This document shows positions 28,681 to 37,167 of a stretch of DNA of 49,060 bases, piece after piece (position 1 is the first letter of the stretch; the number at the start of each line of letters is the position of its first letter). The stretch is from an uncultured Bacillota bacterium. GTDB lineage: Bacteria; Bacillota_I; Bacilli_A; Erysipelotrichales; Coprobacillaceae. Both the position numbers and the translations under genes were made by a program. Location: contig CASETM010000020.1 of NCBI GenBank assembly GCA_949290865.1, forward strand, positions 1 to 49,060. Direction: 5' to 3'. The notes beneath the pieces were generated by a model. That model did no database searches, had not been told where the DNA came from, and was given only the letters and a program-made list of their open reading frames with translations.

Positions 28681-29411
28681 TGGAGTATTTTGCACTAACC
28701 GATATTGGAAAAGTCAGAAATAAAAATCAGGATCAGGCTGTTGCAGCAATCAATGGCAAAGATCAGATCCTGGGATTGGTTTGTGATGGCATGGGAGGCC
28801 ATAAGGCAGGAGAAATTGCTTCTCATGTTGTCGAGGATCATGTTTTGACATGCTTTAGAGGGATTCCACCGTTTATTGATGAAGAAGAAGTTGAAAACTG
28901 GCTGATGGATACAGTTTTAGAGGCACATCAAATTGTAAAAAGAATGGCCAATATGGATGAAGATACCAAAGGTATGGGGACAACTGCTGCTATTGCGGTC
29001 GTTATGGATGAGCAAGTTTATACCTGTCATGTTGGTGACAGCAGGATATATTTATATGATGAAAATGGTATAGAACAGCTGACTAGAGATCATACACTGG
29101 TTAATGAACTGATTGAAAGAGGTGCCATTTCTAAAGAACAGGGGAAAAATCATCGACAGAAAAATATTCTTATGCAGGCCATTGGGGCAGATATGGATAT
29201 TGTCCCAGAAATGAATAAAGTTGATCTGAATGGCAGAAACGTACTTATCTGCAGTGATGGATTATATAATAATTTATCGGAACAGGATATGATAAAGATT
29301 TTAAGAAAAAAAGATATGATTAAAAATAAAGTACATGAATTGATTAACCAGGCCAATGAACAGGGCGGAAGTGACAATATTGCTGTAGTATTAATAGAAG
29401 GAGGCATATAG
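28680..29411 (+). CDS. prpC: PP2C-type Ser/Thr phosphatase (Stp/PrpC)
   Basis: This 243-residue Mn2+-dependent phosphatase reverses phosphorylation by the PASTA kinase encoded next to it. PP2C motifs are in order: TDIGKVRNKNQD, VCDGMGGHKAGE, MGTTAAIAVV, CHVGDSRIYLY, LTRDHTLVNEL, ICSDGLYNNLS and GGSDNIAVVLIE. The aspartates of DGMGG, SDG and SDN should hold the metals. GGGGTGAT precedes its ATG inside rlmN, and only one base separates it from prkC. This kinase-phosphatase pairing is standard in Firmicutes and controls wall synthesis and growth state. Confidence 0.96.
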   Translation: MEYFALTDIGKVRNKNQDQAVAAINGKDQILGLVCDGMGGHKAGEIASHVVEDHVLTCFRGIPPFIDEEEVENWLMDTVLEAHQIVKRMANMDEDTKGMGTTAAIAVVMDEQVYTCHVGDSRIYLYDENGIEQLTRDHTLVNELIERGAISKEQGKNHRQKNILMQAIGADMDIVPEMNKVDLNGRNVLICSDGLYNNLSEQDMIKILRKKDMIKNKVHELINQANEQGGSDNIAVVLIEGGI

Positions 29412-29412
29412 C

Positions 29413-31311
29413 ATGAACAAGGTAATTGCTGAACGTTATGAGCTTATTGACTTGCTTGGACAAGGAGGTATGGCTGATGTATATCTGGCTAAAGATACGA
29501 TTTTAAATCGTACGATTGCAATTAAGATATTAAGAACATCATTAGCGAAGGATCCTGTCTATATAGCCAGATTTCAAAGAGAAGCAAGCGCAGCAGCGGC
29601 GCTGTCTCATAAAAACATTGTAGAAATCTATGATGTTGGTGAAGATAATAATCAATATTATATTGTTATGGAATATGTTCCAGGAACGACTTTAAAAGAT
29701 TTGATTTTAAGAAGAGGCGCTTTGCATGTTATGGAAGCTATCGATATCATGAAACAGGTGCTTTCTGGTACTGCCAGAGCGCATCAGATGGGTATTATCC
29801 ATCGTGATCTCAAGCCACAGAATATCCTTGTTACTGATTCAGGAGTTGCGAAAATCGCTGATTTTGGTATCGCTTCTATTTCAACAGGCAGTCATTTTAC
29901 GCAGACTGATGTGATCATGGGATCTTTGCATTATCTGGCACCTGAACTGGCTAGAGGTGAGAAAGCAACAGTACAAAGTGATATTTATGCTTTGGGAATC
30001 GTTTTCTATGAACTATTAAGAGGACAGGTTCCTTTTAACGGTGAATCACCAGTCAATATTGCCTTGAAACATATGCAGGAAGATTTGCCATCGTTACTGG
30101 AATTTAATCCAACGATTCCTCAATCTGTTGAAAACATTATTATTAAGGCAACAGCAAAAAATTTAAATGATCGTTATCGCAATGTTGTTGATATGTTAAA
30201 CGATTTAAAAACATGTCTTTCACGAACAGATGAAAAGAAACTGGTATTTGTTCATGATGAACCTGACCCAACGATTGTTGTCAGTCCTCGTAAAATATTT
30301 GAAAATGACGATGAAGAAGTTGTAAAGGAAGAACCAGAACCAGAAACAGTTGTCAAAGAACAGCCGAAAAAGAAGAAATCAATTATTGAGAAACTTAAGA
30401 AAGTAAATCCAAAAGTACTTCTTGGTGCGGCAGCTGCATTTATTGTTATTGTTTTTATTGCGGTGTATTTTATGCTTTTTGCAGGGAATACACAGGCTAA
30501 TGTTATGCCTGATCTTTTAGGAATGACACAGGAAAAAGCTGAAAAGCTTCTCGAAGATTATGGTGTAACGATTGATAAAACTGTTTATACGGAGCTATCT
30601 GATGAATATGAAGAAGGAGAAATTATTGAAACTGATCCAAAAAGCGGAAGCTCAATTAAAGAGGGTGATGTTGTTAAAATCACTGTTTCAAAAGGAAAAT
30701 ATATTGTTATTGGCAATTATGTCGGAATGAGTCAGGATGAGGCTACTGAAGAGCTGGAAAGTGATGAAATGGGATTTACGGTCAATATCAAAAAGGAAAT
30801 TTCTTCTGAAAAAGCTGGAACCGTCATTGATCAGAGTCTAAAAAAAGGATATAAGCAAGATCCTACAGAAGAAGACAGAACAATTACGTTGACGATTTCT
30901 AAAGGAAGTTATACGGTACTGGACAACTATGTGGGTATGACTTTTGATGAAGCAAAGCAGAAATTGGAGGCAATTGGCTTTACGGTTTCAAAATCTGAAC
31001 AAAGCAGTGATAAAGAAAGTGGAATAGTCATTAGTCAAAGTCTGGCAAGTGGCTATAAAATTGATCCTGATGAAAAGGACAGACATATTACTTTAACAGT
31101 ATCAATTGGGAATAATGTTGAAGTTCCAAATGTTGTTGGTAAAAAGGTAGAAGATGCACAGGCTTATCTGGAAAGCGCTGGATTTGTTGTCAATCCTGAA
31201 GCGGGAGACAAAAAGGAAGGCGAACAGGGTATTGTTTATCAGCAGACACCTGCTGCTGGATCATCAGTAAAAAAAGGAGCAACCATTACGATATACTATT
31301 ATGACGAATAA
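29413..31311 (+). CDS. prkC: PASTA-domain Ser/Thr protein kinase (PrkC/Stk)
   Basis: This 632-residue membrane kinase senses muropeptides or lipid II and phosphorylates wall and division proteins. The cytoplasmic kinase domain (about 1-270) has the glycine loop GQGGMADVY, K38, catalytic HRDLKPQN (H130-N137, D132), DFG at 150-152 and APELARGE. A charged linker leads to one span (about 335-358), then four extracellular PASTA repeats (about 363-430, 431-500, 500-568, 569-632). AGGAGGC at the end of prpC is its ribosome-binding site. The end overlaps rsgA by 11 bases. Confidence 0.97.
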   Translation: MNKVIAERYELIDLLGQGGMADVYLAKDTILNRTIAIKILRTSLAKDPVYIARFQREASAAAALSHKNIVEIYDVGEDNNQYYIVMEYVPGTTLKDLILRRGALHVMEAIDIMKQVLSGTARAHQMGIIHRDLKPQNILVTDSGVAKIADFGIASISTGSHFTQTDVIMGSLHYLAPELARGEKATVQSDIYALGIVFYELLRGQVPFNGESPVNIALKHMQEDLPSLLEFNPTIPQSVENIIIKATAKNLNDRYRNVVDMLNDLKTCLSRTDEKKLVFVHDEPDPTIVVSPRKIFENDDEEVVKEEPEPETVVKEQPKKKKSIIEKLKKVNPKVLLGAAAAFIVIVFIAVYFMLFAGNTQANVMPDLLGMTQEKAEKLLEDYGVTIDKTVYTELSDEYEEGEIIETDPKSGSSIKEGDVVKITVSKGKYIVIGNYVGMSQDEATEELESDEMGFTVNIKKEISSEKAGTVIDQSLKKGYKQDPTEEDRTITLTISKGSYTVLDNYVGMTFDEAKQKLEAIGFTVSKSEQSSDKESGIVISQSLASGYKIDPDEKDRHITLTVSIGNNVEVPNVVGKKVEDAQAYLESAGFVVNPEAGDKKEGEQGIVYQQTPAAGSSVKKGATITIYYYDE

Positions 31312-32188
31312 ATATGAAAAAGGACGTATCATTAAAGCTTTAGCAGGATTTTACTATATAGATGATGGGAAAACAGTTCATCAGTGCCGAGCACGAGGTA
31401 AATTTAGAAAACAGGATATTAAACCGGTAGTTGGTGATTTTGTTGAATTTCAAAAAGGTAACCATGGAGATGGTTACCTTATGAAGATTTTAGAGCGAAA
31501 AAATGTTTTGAAAAGGCCACCAATAGCCAATATTGATCAGGCACTGCTGGTGTTTTCCAGAAAAGAGCCGGATTTTTCAAGTGTACTCTTAGATAAATTT
31601 TTGCTTTTGATTGAACATCATGATATTACACCAGTGATTATTATTTCTAAAATGGATATACAAGGTGATGATCATATTATGGACTATATCCATGATTATC
31701 GAAACGCTGGTTATCAGGTGATAGAATCAAGTGTTAGAAATAATCAGGGAATTGAAGAAATTAAAGCGCTTTTCAAAGATAAAGTGACAGTGATCACCGG
31801 TCAAAGTGGGGTAGGTAAATCTAGCCTGCTCAATGCCTTAGACATTAATCTGCAGCTGGAGACGAGTGAAATATCACAGGCACTGGGGAGAGGAAGACAC
31901 ACGACCAGGCACGTAGAATTAATGAATCTTTATGATGGTTATGTTGCCGATACACCTGGATTTTCTTCTTTAGAATTGGAAATGGATCCTGTTGAAGCAG
32001 CGGTTGCATATCACGATTTTGCAACGTTGTCTTACCAATGCAAGTTTAAAGGATGTTTACATGACAGTGAACCGAATTGCGCTGTTAAACACGCGGTAGA
32101 AGAGAATAAAATAGCAAAAGAAAGATATGAGCATTATTTATCGATGCTTCATGAAATTAAGAAAAGGAAGGAGCATTTTTATGATTAA
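31301..32188 (+). CDS. rsgA: Ribosome small-subunit GTPase RsgA
   Basis: RsgA is a circularly permuted GTPase that checks late 30S maturation. The 295 residues have an N-terminal OB-fold (about 1-75), then G4 IIISKMD before G1 GQSGVGKSSLLN, the hallmark of the permutation, G3 DTPGFSSLE, and a C-terminal zinc motif CKFKGCLHDSEPNC. The start at 31301 lies inside the end of prkC, with no good Shine-Dalgarno sequence at normal distance, so coupling is likely. It overlaps rpe by eight bases. Confidence 0.96.
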   Translation: MTNKYEKGRIIKALAGFYYIDDGKTVHQCRARGKFRKQDIKPVVGDFVEFQKGNHGDGYLMKILERKNVLKRPPIANIDQALLVFSRKEPDFSSVLLDKFLLLIEHHDITPVIIISKMDIQGDDHIMDYIHDYRNAGYQVIESSVRNNQGIEEIKALFKDKVTVITGQSGVGKSSLLNALDINLQLETSEISQALGRGRHTTRHVELMNLYDGYVADTPGFSSLELEMDPVEAAVAYHDFATLSYQCKFKGCLHDSEPNCAVKHAVEENKIAKERYEHYLSMLHEIKKRKEHFYD

Positions 32189-32831
32189 AATAGCACCATC
32201 GTTACTTTCGGCCAATTTTGCATACTTGAAAGATGAAATTGATGCCATTGAAAAAGCCAAAGCAGACTGGATTCATTATGATGTCATGGATGGTCATTTT
32301 GTCCCCAATATTTCTTTTGGTTACAGTATTTTAAAAGATGTTGCTAAAGTAACAGATATGTTTTTAGATGTTCATTTGATGATCAGTGAACCATTAAAAT
32401 ATGTCGATCATTTTATTGACAGTGGTGCATCGCTGATTGTTTTCCATATTGAAGCAATGAAAGATCAGGCACAGACACAGGAACTGATCAGAAAGATCAA
32501 AGATCGTCATGTCCAGGTGGGAATCAGTATCAAACCGGATACGCCGGTAACAGAGATTGCAGATTATCTGGAACTGCTGGATGTTGTTCTAGTGATGTCG
32601 GTTGAACCAGGATTTGGAGGACAGTCATTCATGCCTTTAGCATTATCAAAAATAAAAAGCTTAAAAAATATGAGAGATCATCATCAATATCATTATCTTA
32701 TTGAGGTTGATGGTGGTATCAATGCTGAAACCGGCAAGCTGTGCAAAGAGGCAGGAGCGGATGTCATGGTAGCGGGAAGTTATGTTTTTAACAGTGATAG
32801 CTATCAGGAAAGTATTGCGTCACTGAAATGA
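32181..32831 (+). CDS. rpe: Ribulose-phosphate 3-epimerase
   Basis: Rpe interconverts ribulose 5-phosphate and xylulose 5-phosphate in the pentose phosphate pathway. The 216-residue TIM barrel starts MIKIAPSLLSANF and shows YDVMDGHFVPN (metal-binding His and Asp), DVHLMI, MSVEPGFGGQSF and EVDGGIN. AAGGAG at 32168-32173 marks the ATG at 32181; an upstream in-frame ATG at 32127 lies within rsgA and is rejected. The stop overlaps the start of thiN (ATGA). rsgA-rpe-thiN is the usual Firmicutes order. Confidence 0.97.
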   Translation: MIKIAPSLLSANFAYLKDEIDAIEKAKADWIHYDVMDGHFVPNISFGYSILKDVAKVTDMFLDVHLMISEPLKYVDHFIDSGASLIVFHIEAMKDQAQTQELIRKIKDRHVQVGISIKPDTPVTEIADYLELLDVVLVMSVEPGFGGQSFMPLALSKIKSLKNMRDHHQYHYLIEVDGGINAETGKLCKEAGADVMVAGSYVFNSDSYQESIASLK

Positions 32832-33427
32832 AAATAGGAATTTGTGCAACTCATCTGGATCATTTCTGTTTACCAAAAGATATTGATTATATAGGTGTTG
32901 ATCATGGTATTGAAGAACTGTTTAAACAGAATATCAAACCTGTTTTTAGTATTGGTGATTTTGATTCGTTGAAAGATAAAAGCATATTAGAGGATCTGAA
33001 CTTAAAGATCTTGCCTGCCAGAAAAGATGTTACTGATACGCATGCTGCTATTGATTATGCACTTGATCAAGGTTATGACCAGATTGAACTTTATGGTGTA
33101 ACCGGAGGAAGGCTGGATCATTTTTTTGCAGTCATCTGTCTTTTAAAGAAATATCGGGATATTGATATAAAGATTATTGATCAGCAAAATGAAATCAGCC
33201 TGTTAAAACCGGGAACGCATCAAATTACAGGTGATGGTTATCGATATATTTCATTTTTTGCTGTTGATGAATCATTGCTGACAATAAAAAATGCAAAGTA
33301 TCCATTGACAGGATATTTATTAAAGAATGATGATCCATTATGTGTATCTAATGAAATTGATGGTAACGCTATGCTGATTGAAAACAGTGGAGATATTTTT
33401 TTAATGAAATCAAGCGATATGAATTGA
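32828..33427 (+). CDS. thiN: Thiamine pyrophosphokinase
   Basis: ThiN transfers pyrophosphate from ATP to thiamine, making the cofactor thiamine diphosphate used by transketolase, among others. The 199-residue protein has the family motifs GVDHG, SIGDFDSL, TDTHAAIDYAL and YGVTGGRLDHF. Start overlaps the rpe stop by four bases, so it is translationally coupled. It is the last gene of the priA operon; no hairpin is obvious in the short gap before the strong rubrerythrin promoter. No thiamine riboswitch is seen here. Confidence 0.95.
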   Translation: MKIGICATHLDHFCLPKDIDYIGVDHGIEELFKQNIKPVFSIGDFDSLKDKSILEDLNLKILPARKDVTDTHAAIDYALDQGYDQIELYGVTGGRLDHFFAVICLLKKYRDIDIKIIDQQNEISLLKPGTHQITGDGYRYISFFAVDESLLTIKNAKYPLTGYLLKNDDPLCVSNEIDGNAMLIENSGDIFLMKSSDMN

Positions 33428-33451
33428 CATTATTGTGTATCATGTTATAAT
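33424..33451 (+). promoter_or_regulatory. Strong promoter of the rubrerythrin gene
   Basis: TTGACA (33424-33429), 16 bases, then TATAAT (33446-33451) with TG at 33443-33444. Both hexamers are perfect and the -10 is extended. The -35 includes the thiN stop codon. Confidence 0.9.
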
Positions 33452-33455
33452 TAAA

Positions 33456-33470
33456 TAGGAATCATTCCTA
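33456..33470 (+). promoter_or_regulatory. Palindrome at the rubrerythrin transcription start
   Basis: TAGGAA-TCA-TTCCTA is a perfect dyad starting five bases after the -10 box, covering the expected +1. It may be an operator for a peroxide or metal repressor, or a 5' hairpin protecting the mRNA. Confidence 0.55.
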
Positions 33471-33506
33471 ATAAGGAGTGATAAATATGAAAAGGAGATT
33501 AAGAAA

Positions 33507-34097
33507 ATGGCAAAATTTGTATGTACAGTATGTGGTTATGTTTATGAAGGAGATGCTGCTCCTGCAGAATGTCCAGTATGTCATGTTGGTGCTGACAAAT
33601 TCAAAAAAGTAGAAGGTGAATTAACTCTCGCTGCAGAACATGAATATGGAATTTATGCAAAAACAGTAAAAAATAATCCAGATATTTCAGAAGAAGATAA
33701 AAAATATATCTTTGATCAGTTAAAAGCTAATTTTGAAGGAGAATGCTCAGAAGTAGGTATGTACTTATGCATGGCTAGAATTGCTCATAGAGAAGGATAT
33801 CCTGAAATTGGTTTATACTGGGAAAAAGCTGCTTGGGAAGAAGCAGAACATGCTTCTAAATTCGCTGAATTATTAGGTGAAGATTTAGAACCTAACATGA
33901 AAGCGACAACTAAAGATAACTTAGCTTGGCGTGTAGACTGTGAATTCGGAGCAACAGCTGGAAAAGTTGAATTGGCAACTTGTGCTAAGAAAAACAATTT
34001 AGATGCAATTCATGATACAGTACATGAAATGGCTAGAGATGAAGCTCGTCATGGTAAAGCTCTAAAAGGTCTTTTAGATAGATATTTTGGAAAATAG
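33507..34097 (+). CDS. Reverse rubrerythrin (N-terminal rubredoxin domain)
   Basis: Reverse rubrerythrins reduce hydrogen peroxide (and oxygen) to water in anaerobes. In this 196-residue protein the rubredoxin-like Fe-Cys4 site is N-terminal ([11 protein letters not shown] and CPVC), and the diiron four-helix domain follows ([34 protein letters not shown]), the opposite order to classical rubrerythrin. AAAAGGAG precedes the ATG at 33507. A second AAGGAG with an ATG at 33487 opens an overlapping out-of-frame reading frame. In clostridia such genes are repressed by PerR; the strong promoter with a palindrome fits an inducible stress gene. Confidence 0.93.
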   Translation: MAKFVCTVCGYVYEGDAAPAECPVCHVGADKFKKVEGELTLAAEHEYGIYAKTVKNNPDISEEDKKYIFDQLKANFEGECSEVGMYLCMARIAHREGYPEIGLYWEKAAWEEAEHASKFAELLGEDLEPNMKATTKDNLAWRVDCEFGATAGKVELATCAKKNNLDAIHDTVHEMARDEARHGKALKGLLDRYFGK

Positions 34098-34118
34098 TAT
34101 ATACTATACTGTTTTTAA

Positions 34119-34151
34119 GAAGATGTTATCAGTAATGATGACATCTTTTTT
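34119..34151 (+). terminator. Terminator of the rubrerythrin gene
   Basis: AGATGTTATC (34121-34130) pairs with GATGACATCT (34137-34146) around AGTAAT, followed by a T-run. Confidence 0.87.
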
Positions 34152-34187
34152 CATTTGTTCTTTTCATGATATAGATTTCTTAAAATA

Positions 34188-34215
34188 TTGACTTTCAATA
34201 ATATTTATATAAAAT
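34188..34215 (+). promoter_or_regulatory. Promoter of the NSS transporter gene
   Basis: TTGACT (34188-34193), 16 bases, then TAAAAT (34210-34215). The TTG of the -35 is also a possible start codon of the open frame, which is one reason to reject that upstream start. Confidence 0.7.
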
Positions 34216-34241
34216 TTTTATGGAAAAGAAAGGGAATATGT

Positions 34242-35609
34242 ATGGAAAGAGAAAAGTTTTCATCACGACTTGGATTTATTCTGATTTCCGCGGGATGTGC
34301 TATTGGACTTGGGAACGTTTGGCGTTTTCCTTATATCGTTGGTAAATATGGAGGAGCTTTGTTTGTTTTGATTTATCTGGTTTTCCTGATAATTCTGGGA
34401 GCACCGATCATGACGATGGAATTTGCAGTGGGAAGAGCCAGTCAGAAAAGCTGTGTCAAAGCTTTTGAAACAATTCTTCCTGCCAAAAAGAACTGGCGTT
34501 TTATTGGATATTTTCAGGCAGCTGGAAATTATATGTTAATGATGTTTTATACAACAGTTGGTGGCTGGATGCTTTCTTACTTTGTGAAGATGCTAAATGG
34601 TGATTTTATTGGGGTTCAGTCTCAGGGGGTTGCCAATATTTTTAATCAGTCATTACAGGATCCTTTTTTACAGATTTTCTGGATGATTGTGGTTGTAGCT
34701 CTAGGGTTTGGAATCTGTTCTTTAGGATTACAGAATGGTGTAGAAAAGATCACAAAGGTTATGATGTCTTCGCTGTTTGTGATTATTCTTGTTTTGGTTA
34801 TTAGAGCCGTGACTTTGCCAGGCGGGGAAGAAGGTCTTTTGTTTTATCTGGTACCTGATTTTTCATCAATTCAGAAGTATGGTCTTTTAGAAGTTATTTT
34901 TGCGGCGATGGGACAGGCGTTTTTCACGTTAAGTCTAGGCATTGGTGCTATCGCCATCTTTGGCAGCTATATTGATAAAAAAAGAAGACTATTAGGAGAA
35001 ACAATCAGTGTTTGTACTTTAGATACTGTTGTCGCCATTATGTCTGGCCTGATTATTTTTCCAGCCTGTTTTGCTTTTGGGGTGAATCCTGAAAGTGGCC
35101 CTGGTCTGGTGTTTATTACTTTGCCAAGCATTTTTAATGAAATGTGGATGGGTCAGTTGTGGGGTTGTTTGTTCTTTGTCTTTATGAGCTTTGCAGCTTT
35201 ATCAACAATAATTGCTGTTTTTGAAAATATCATTTCTTTTGGCATGGATCTGTTTCACTGGTCAAGAAAAAAAGCGGTTGTCATCAATCTTGTGCTTATT
35301 TTTGTTTTATCGTTGCCTTGTGCACTGGGATTTAATGTTCTTAATGGTATTCAGCCTTTTGGTCTAGGAACAACGATTCAGGATCTGGAAGATTTTTTGG
35401 TGACTTATAACTTTTTGCCATTAGGATCGTTGGCCTATCTGATTTTCTGTACTTCAAGATATGGATGGGGATTTGATAATTTTCTAGATGAGGCAAATAG
35501 TGGCAGTGGTATAAAATTCCCAAAATGGACAAAGCTGTATTTAAAATATGTATTACCATGTATCATTCTGTTTATATTTATTCAGGGATACTGGACATTC
35601 TTTTTTTAG
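34242..35609 (+). CDS. Neurotransmitter:sodium symporter (NSS/SNF family) amino-acid transporter
   Basis: This 455-residue inner-membrane protein should import an amino acid together with Na+. The N-terminal signature GCAIGLGNVWRFPYIVGKYG covers span 1, with its broken helix and sodium site, and span 6 carries FTLSLGIGAIAIFGSY. Hydrophobic segments fit the 11 spans of bacterial members such as MhsT and Tyt1, shorter than the 12 of LeuT. AAAGGGAA before ATG 34242 sets the start. The gene is monocistronic with its own promoter and terminator. Hydrophobic amino acids are common substrates of the family; specificity cannot be read here. Confidence 0.93.
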   Translation: MEREKFSSRLGFILISAGCAIGLGNVWRFPYIVGKYGGALFVLIYLVFLIILGAPIMTMEFAVGRASQKSCVKAFETILPAKKNWRFIGYFQAAGNYMLMMFYTTVGGWMLSYFVKMLNGDFIGVQSQGVANIFNQSLQDPFLQIFWMIVVVALGFGICSLGLQNGVEKITKVMMSSLFVIILVLVIRAVTLPGGEEGLLFYLVPDFSSIQKYGLLEVIFAAMGQAFFTLSLGIGAIAIFGSYIDKKRRLLGETISVCTLDTVVAIMSGLIIFPACFAFGVNPESGPGLVFITLPSIFNEMWMGQLWGCLFFVFMSFAALSTIIAVFENIISFGMDLFHWSRKKAVVINLVLIFVLSLPCALGFNVLNGIQPFGLGTTIQDLEDFLVTYNFLPLGSLAYLIFCTSRYGWGFDNFLDEANSGSGIKFPKWTKLYLKYVLPCIILFIFIQGYWTFFF

Positions 35610-35620
35610 AATATTGTAAT

Positions 35621-35654
35621 AAAACGAGTTGTATTTATAACTAACTCGTTTTTT
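35621..35654 (+). terminator. Terminator of the NSS transporter gene
   Basis: AAAACGAGTT (35621-35630) pairs with AACTCGTTTT (35643-35652), followed by Ts. Confidence 0.87.
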
Positions 35655-35661
35655 GTTTATC

Positions 35662-35687
35662 AAAAAAGGTGGTTAACCACCTTTTTT
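35662..35687 (-). terminator. Palindromic terminator of the gpsA-tagD fusion
   Basis: A perfect 26-base palindrome: six As, GGTGGTTAACCACC and six Ts. It is symmetrical and could work on both strands. The stop codon of the minus-strand gene (35673-35675) lies at its centre. Confidence 0.88.
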
Positions 35688-37124
35688 ATCTTTATGAAGA
35701 TCTTCTTTGATCTGTGTTGTCGAGATTTCTGGTGTTCTAGGCAGATAAATGACTTCAACACCTTCATCTCTTAGATAATCAAATTTCCCTTTCCAGTCAT
35801 CTCCCATGACGAATGTATCAATATGATAATCCTTGATATCCTGGATTTTCTGTTCCCAGCTTTCTTCAGGAATAACGAGATCAACAAAACGAATAGATTC
35901 AAGTAATCCTTTTCGCTGTTCATAATTGAAGTAACATTTTTTGTGTTTTTCATGTTCAACAAACTCATCAGTTGAAACAACAACAACCAGATAATCTCCT
36001 AGTGCTTTTGCTCTTTTCAGTAAATTGATATGGCCATAGTGAAGTAAATCAAATGTACCATAAGTAATAACTCTTTTCATACCTAACCCTCTTTTGCTTC
36101 GAATAATACTGTTTTCGTAATTGATATCTGATATAGATCTGGTTAACTCTGTTTTTCTGTCTCTGTTCATCAAAGTGTTAACTGTTTCTTTTGGATCGGC
36201 ACCATGATTGATCACTTCATTGACAGCGTTGATAATAGGAATTTCAACATTATTTCTTTTTGCCAACTGCATGGCAGCAGGAAGAGCGTTGATTCCTTCA
36301 ACAACCATACCTACTTTTTTAATGGCTTCTTCAGGTTTATAGCCTTGCCCGATTAATGTCCCACAAGTGAAATTGCGACTGTGCGTGCTTGTTGCTGTAA
36401 CGATCAGATCGCCAATACCGGCTAAACCATTGAAGGTCTGTTCCAGACATCCCATTGATAAACCTAAACGGGTAATTTCCGATAACCCTCTTGTAATAAT
36501 AGCAGCCCTGGTATTATCGCCAAAATTCAGACCGTTTGAAATTCCTGCAGCTAAAGCAATAATATTTTTTAAAGCACCACACAATTCGACACCAATAACA
36601 TCAATATTTGTATAGACCCTCATACATGTTCCTACAAAAAGATTCTGTACCTTTTCTGCAACTTCCAGATTATTGCAGGCAGAAACAATTGTTGAAGGCA
36701 TATCTCGTGCAACTTCTTCAGCATGTGTTGGACCGGAAAGAGCAACAAGTTTTGTACTTTTTCCTAAGACATCCTTAATGATTTCTGACATTGTATATAA
36801 AGAATCTAATTCGATTCCTTTTGCCAGGTCAATCAAAATCTGATCATTGATATAGTCTTTGGCTTTTTCTACGGTACTTCTGACAAATACTGAAGGCACT
36901 CCTAAAATAATATATTCACCCGCACATGCTTCTTCAAGATTGGTTGTGAGTTTCATGTTATCAGGAATAATGATTTCTTTTAATTTTGGATGTGTGTGAT
37001 GTTTTTTGATATAGTCAATCTCTTCGGGTAGTGCAGACCATACGGTCACATCATGGTGGGCACACAAGATTCTGGCAACAGCGATTCCCCATGTTCCTGC
37101 GCCCAAGACACCTACTTTTGACAT
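35673..37124 (-). CDS. gpsA: Fusion of glycerol-3-phosphate dehydrogenase (GpsA) and glycerol-3-phosphate cytidylyltransferase (TagD)
   Basis: This single 483-residue frame joins two enzymes. Residues 1 to about 330 are GpsA: Rossmann motif VLGAGTWGIAVA, ALSGPTHAEEVA, GVELCGALKNIIALAAGI (catalytic Lys) and FNGLAGIGDLIVT; it reduces dihydroxyacetone phosphate to sn-glycerol 3-phosphate. After a roughly 18-residue linker, residues 349-483 are a complete TagD-like enzyme: YGTFDLLHYGHINLL (the HxGH-type motif), FVMGDDWKGKFDYL and RTPEISTTQIKEDL; it makes CDP-glycerol from glycerol 3-phosphate and CTP for teichoic acid. The product of the first domain is the substrate of the second. AGAGGTGA precedes the start. 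Residue 349 is a Met with its own ribosome-binding site. Confidence 0.95.
   Translation of the reverse strand: MSKVGVLGAGTWGIAVARILCAHHDVTVWSALPEEIDYIKKHHTHPKLKEIIIPDNMKLTTNLEEACAGEYIILGVPSVFVRSTVEKAKDYINDQILIDLAKGIELDSLYTMSEIIKDVLGKSTKLVALSGPTHAEEVARDMPSTIVSACNNLEVAEKVQNLFVGTCMRVYTNIDVIGVELCGALKNIIALAAGISNGLNFGDNTRAAIITRGLSEITRLGLSMGCLEQTFNGLAGIGDLIVTATSTHSRNFTCGTLIGQGYKPEEAIKKVGMVVEGINALPAAMQLAKRNNVEIPIINAVNEVINHGADPKETVNTLMNRDRKTELTRSISDINYENSIIRSKRGLGMKRVITYGTFDLLHYGHINLLKRAKALGDYLVVVVSTDEFVEHEKHKKCYFNYEQRKGLLESIRFVDLVIPEESWEQKIQDIKDYHIDTFVMGDDWKGKFDYLRDEGVEVIYLPRTPEISTTQIKEDLHKDKKGG
36081..36092 (-). promoter_or_regulatory. Internal ribosome-binding site before the TagD domain
   Basis: On the minus strand AGAGGGTTAGGT directly precedes an in-frame ATG (36078-36080) at residue 349, exactly where a free-standing TagD (135 residues) would begin. 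It may allow separate synthesis of the cytidylyltransferase. Confidence 0.6.
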
Positions 37125-37167
37125 CTTTAATCACCTCTTTTTCATTATACAATAAATTATATTTGTT

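Noticed and set aside
33446-33460. PerR box at the rubrerythrin promoter
   Set aside because: Only the first nine of 15 positions fit TTATAATTATTATAA, and those overlap the -10 box; not enough to call.
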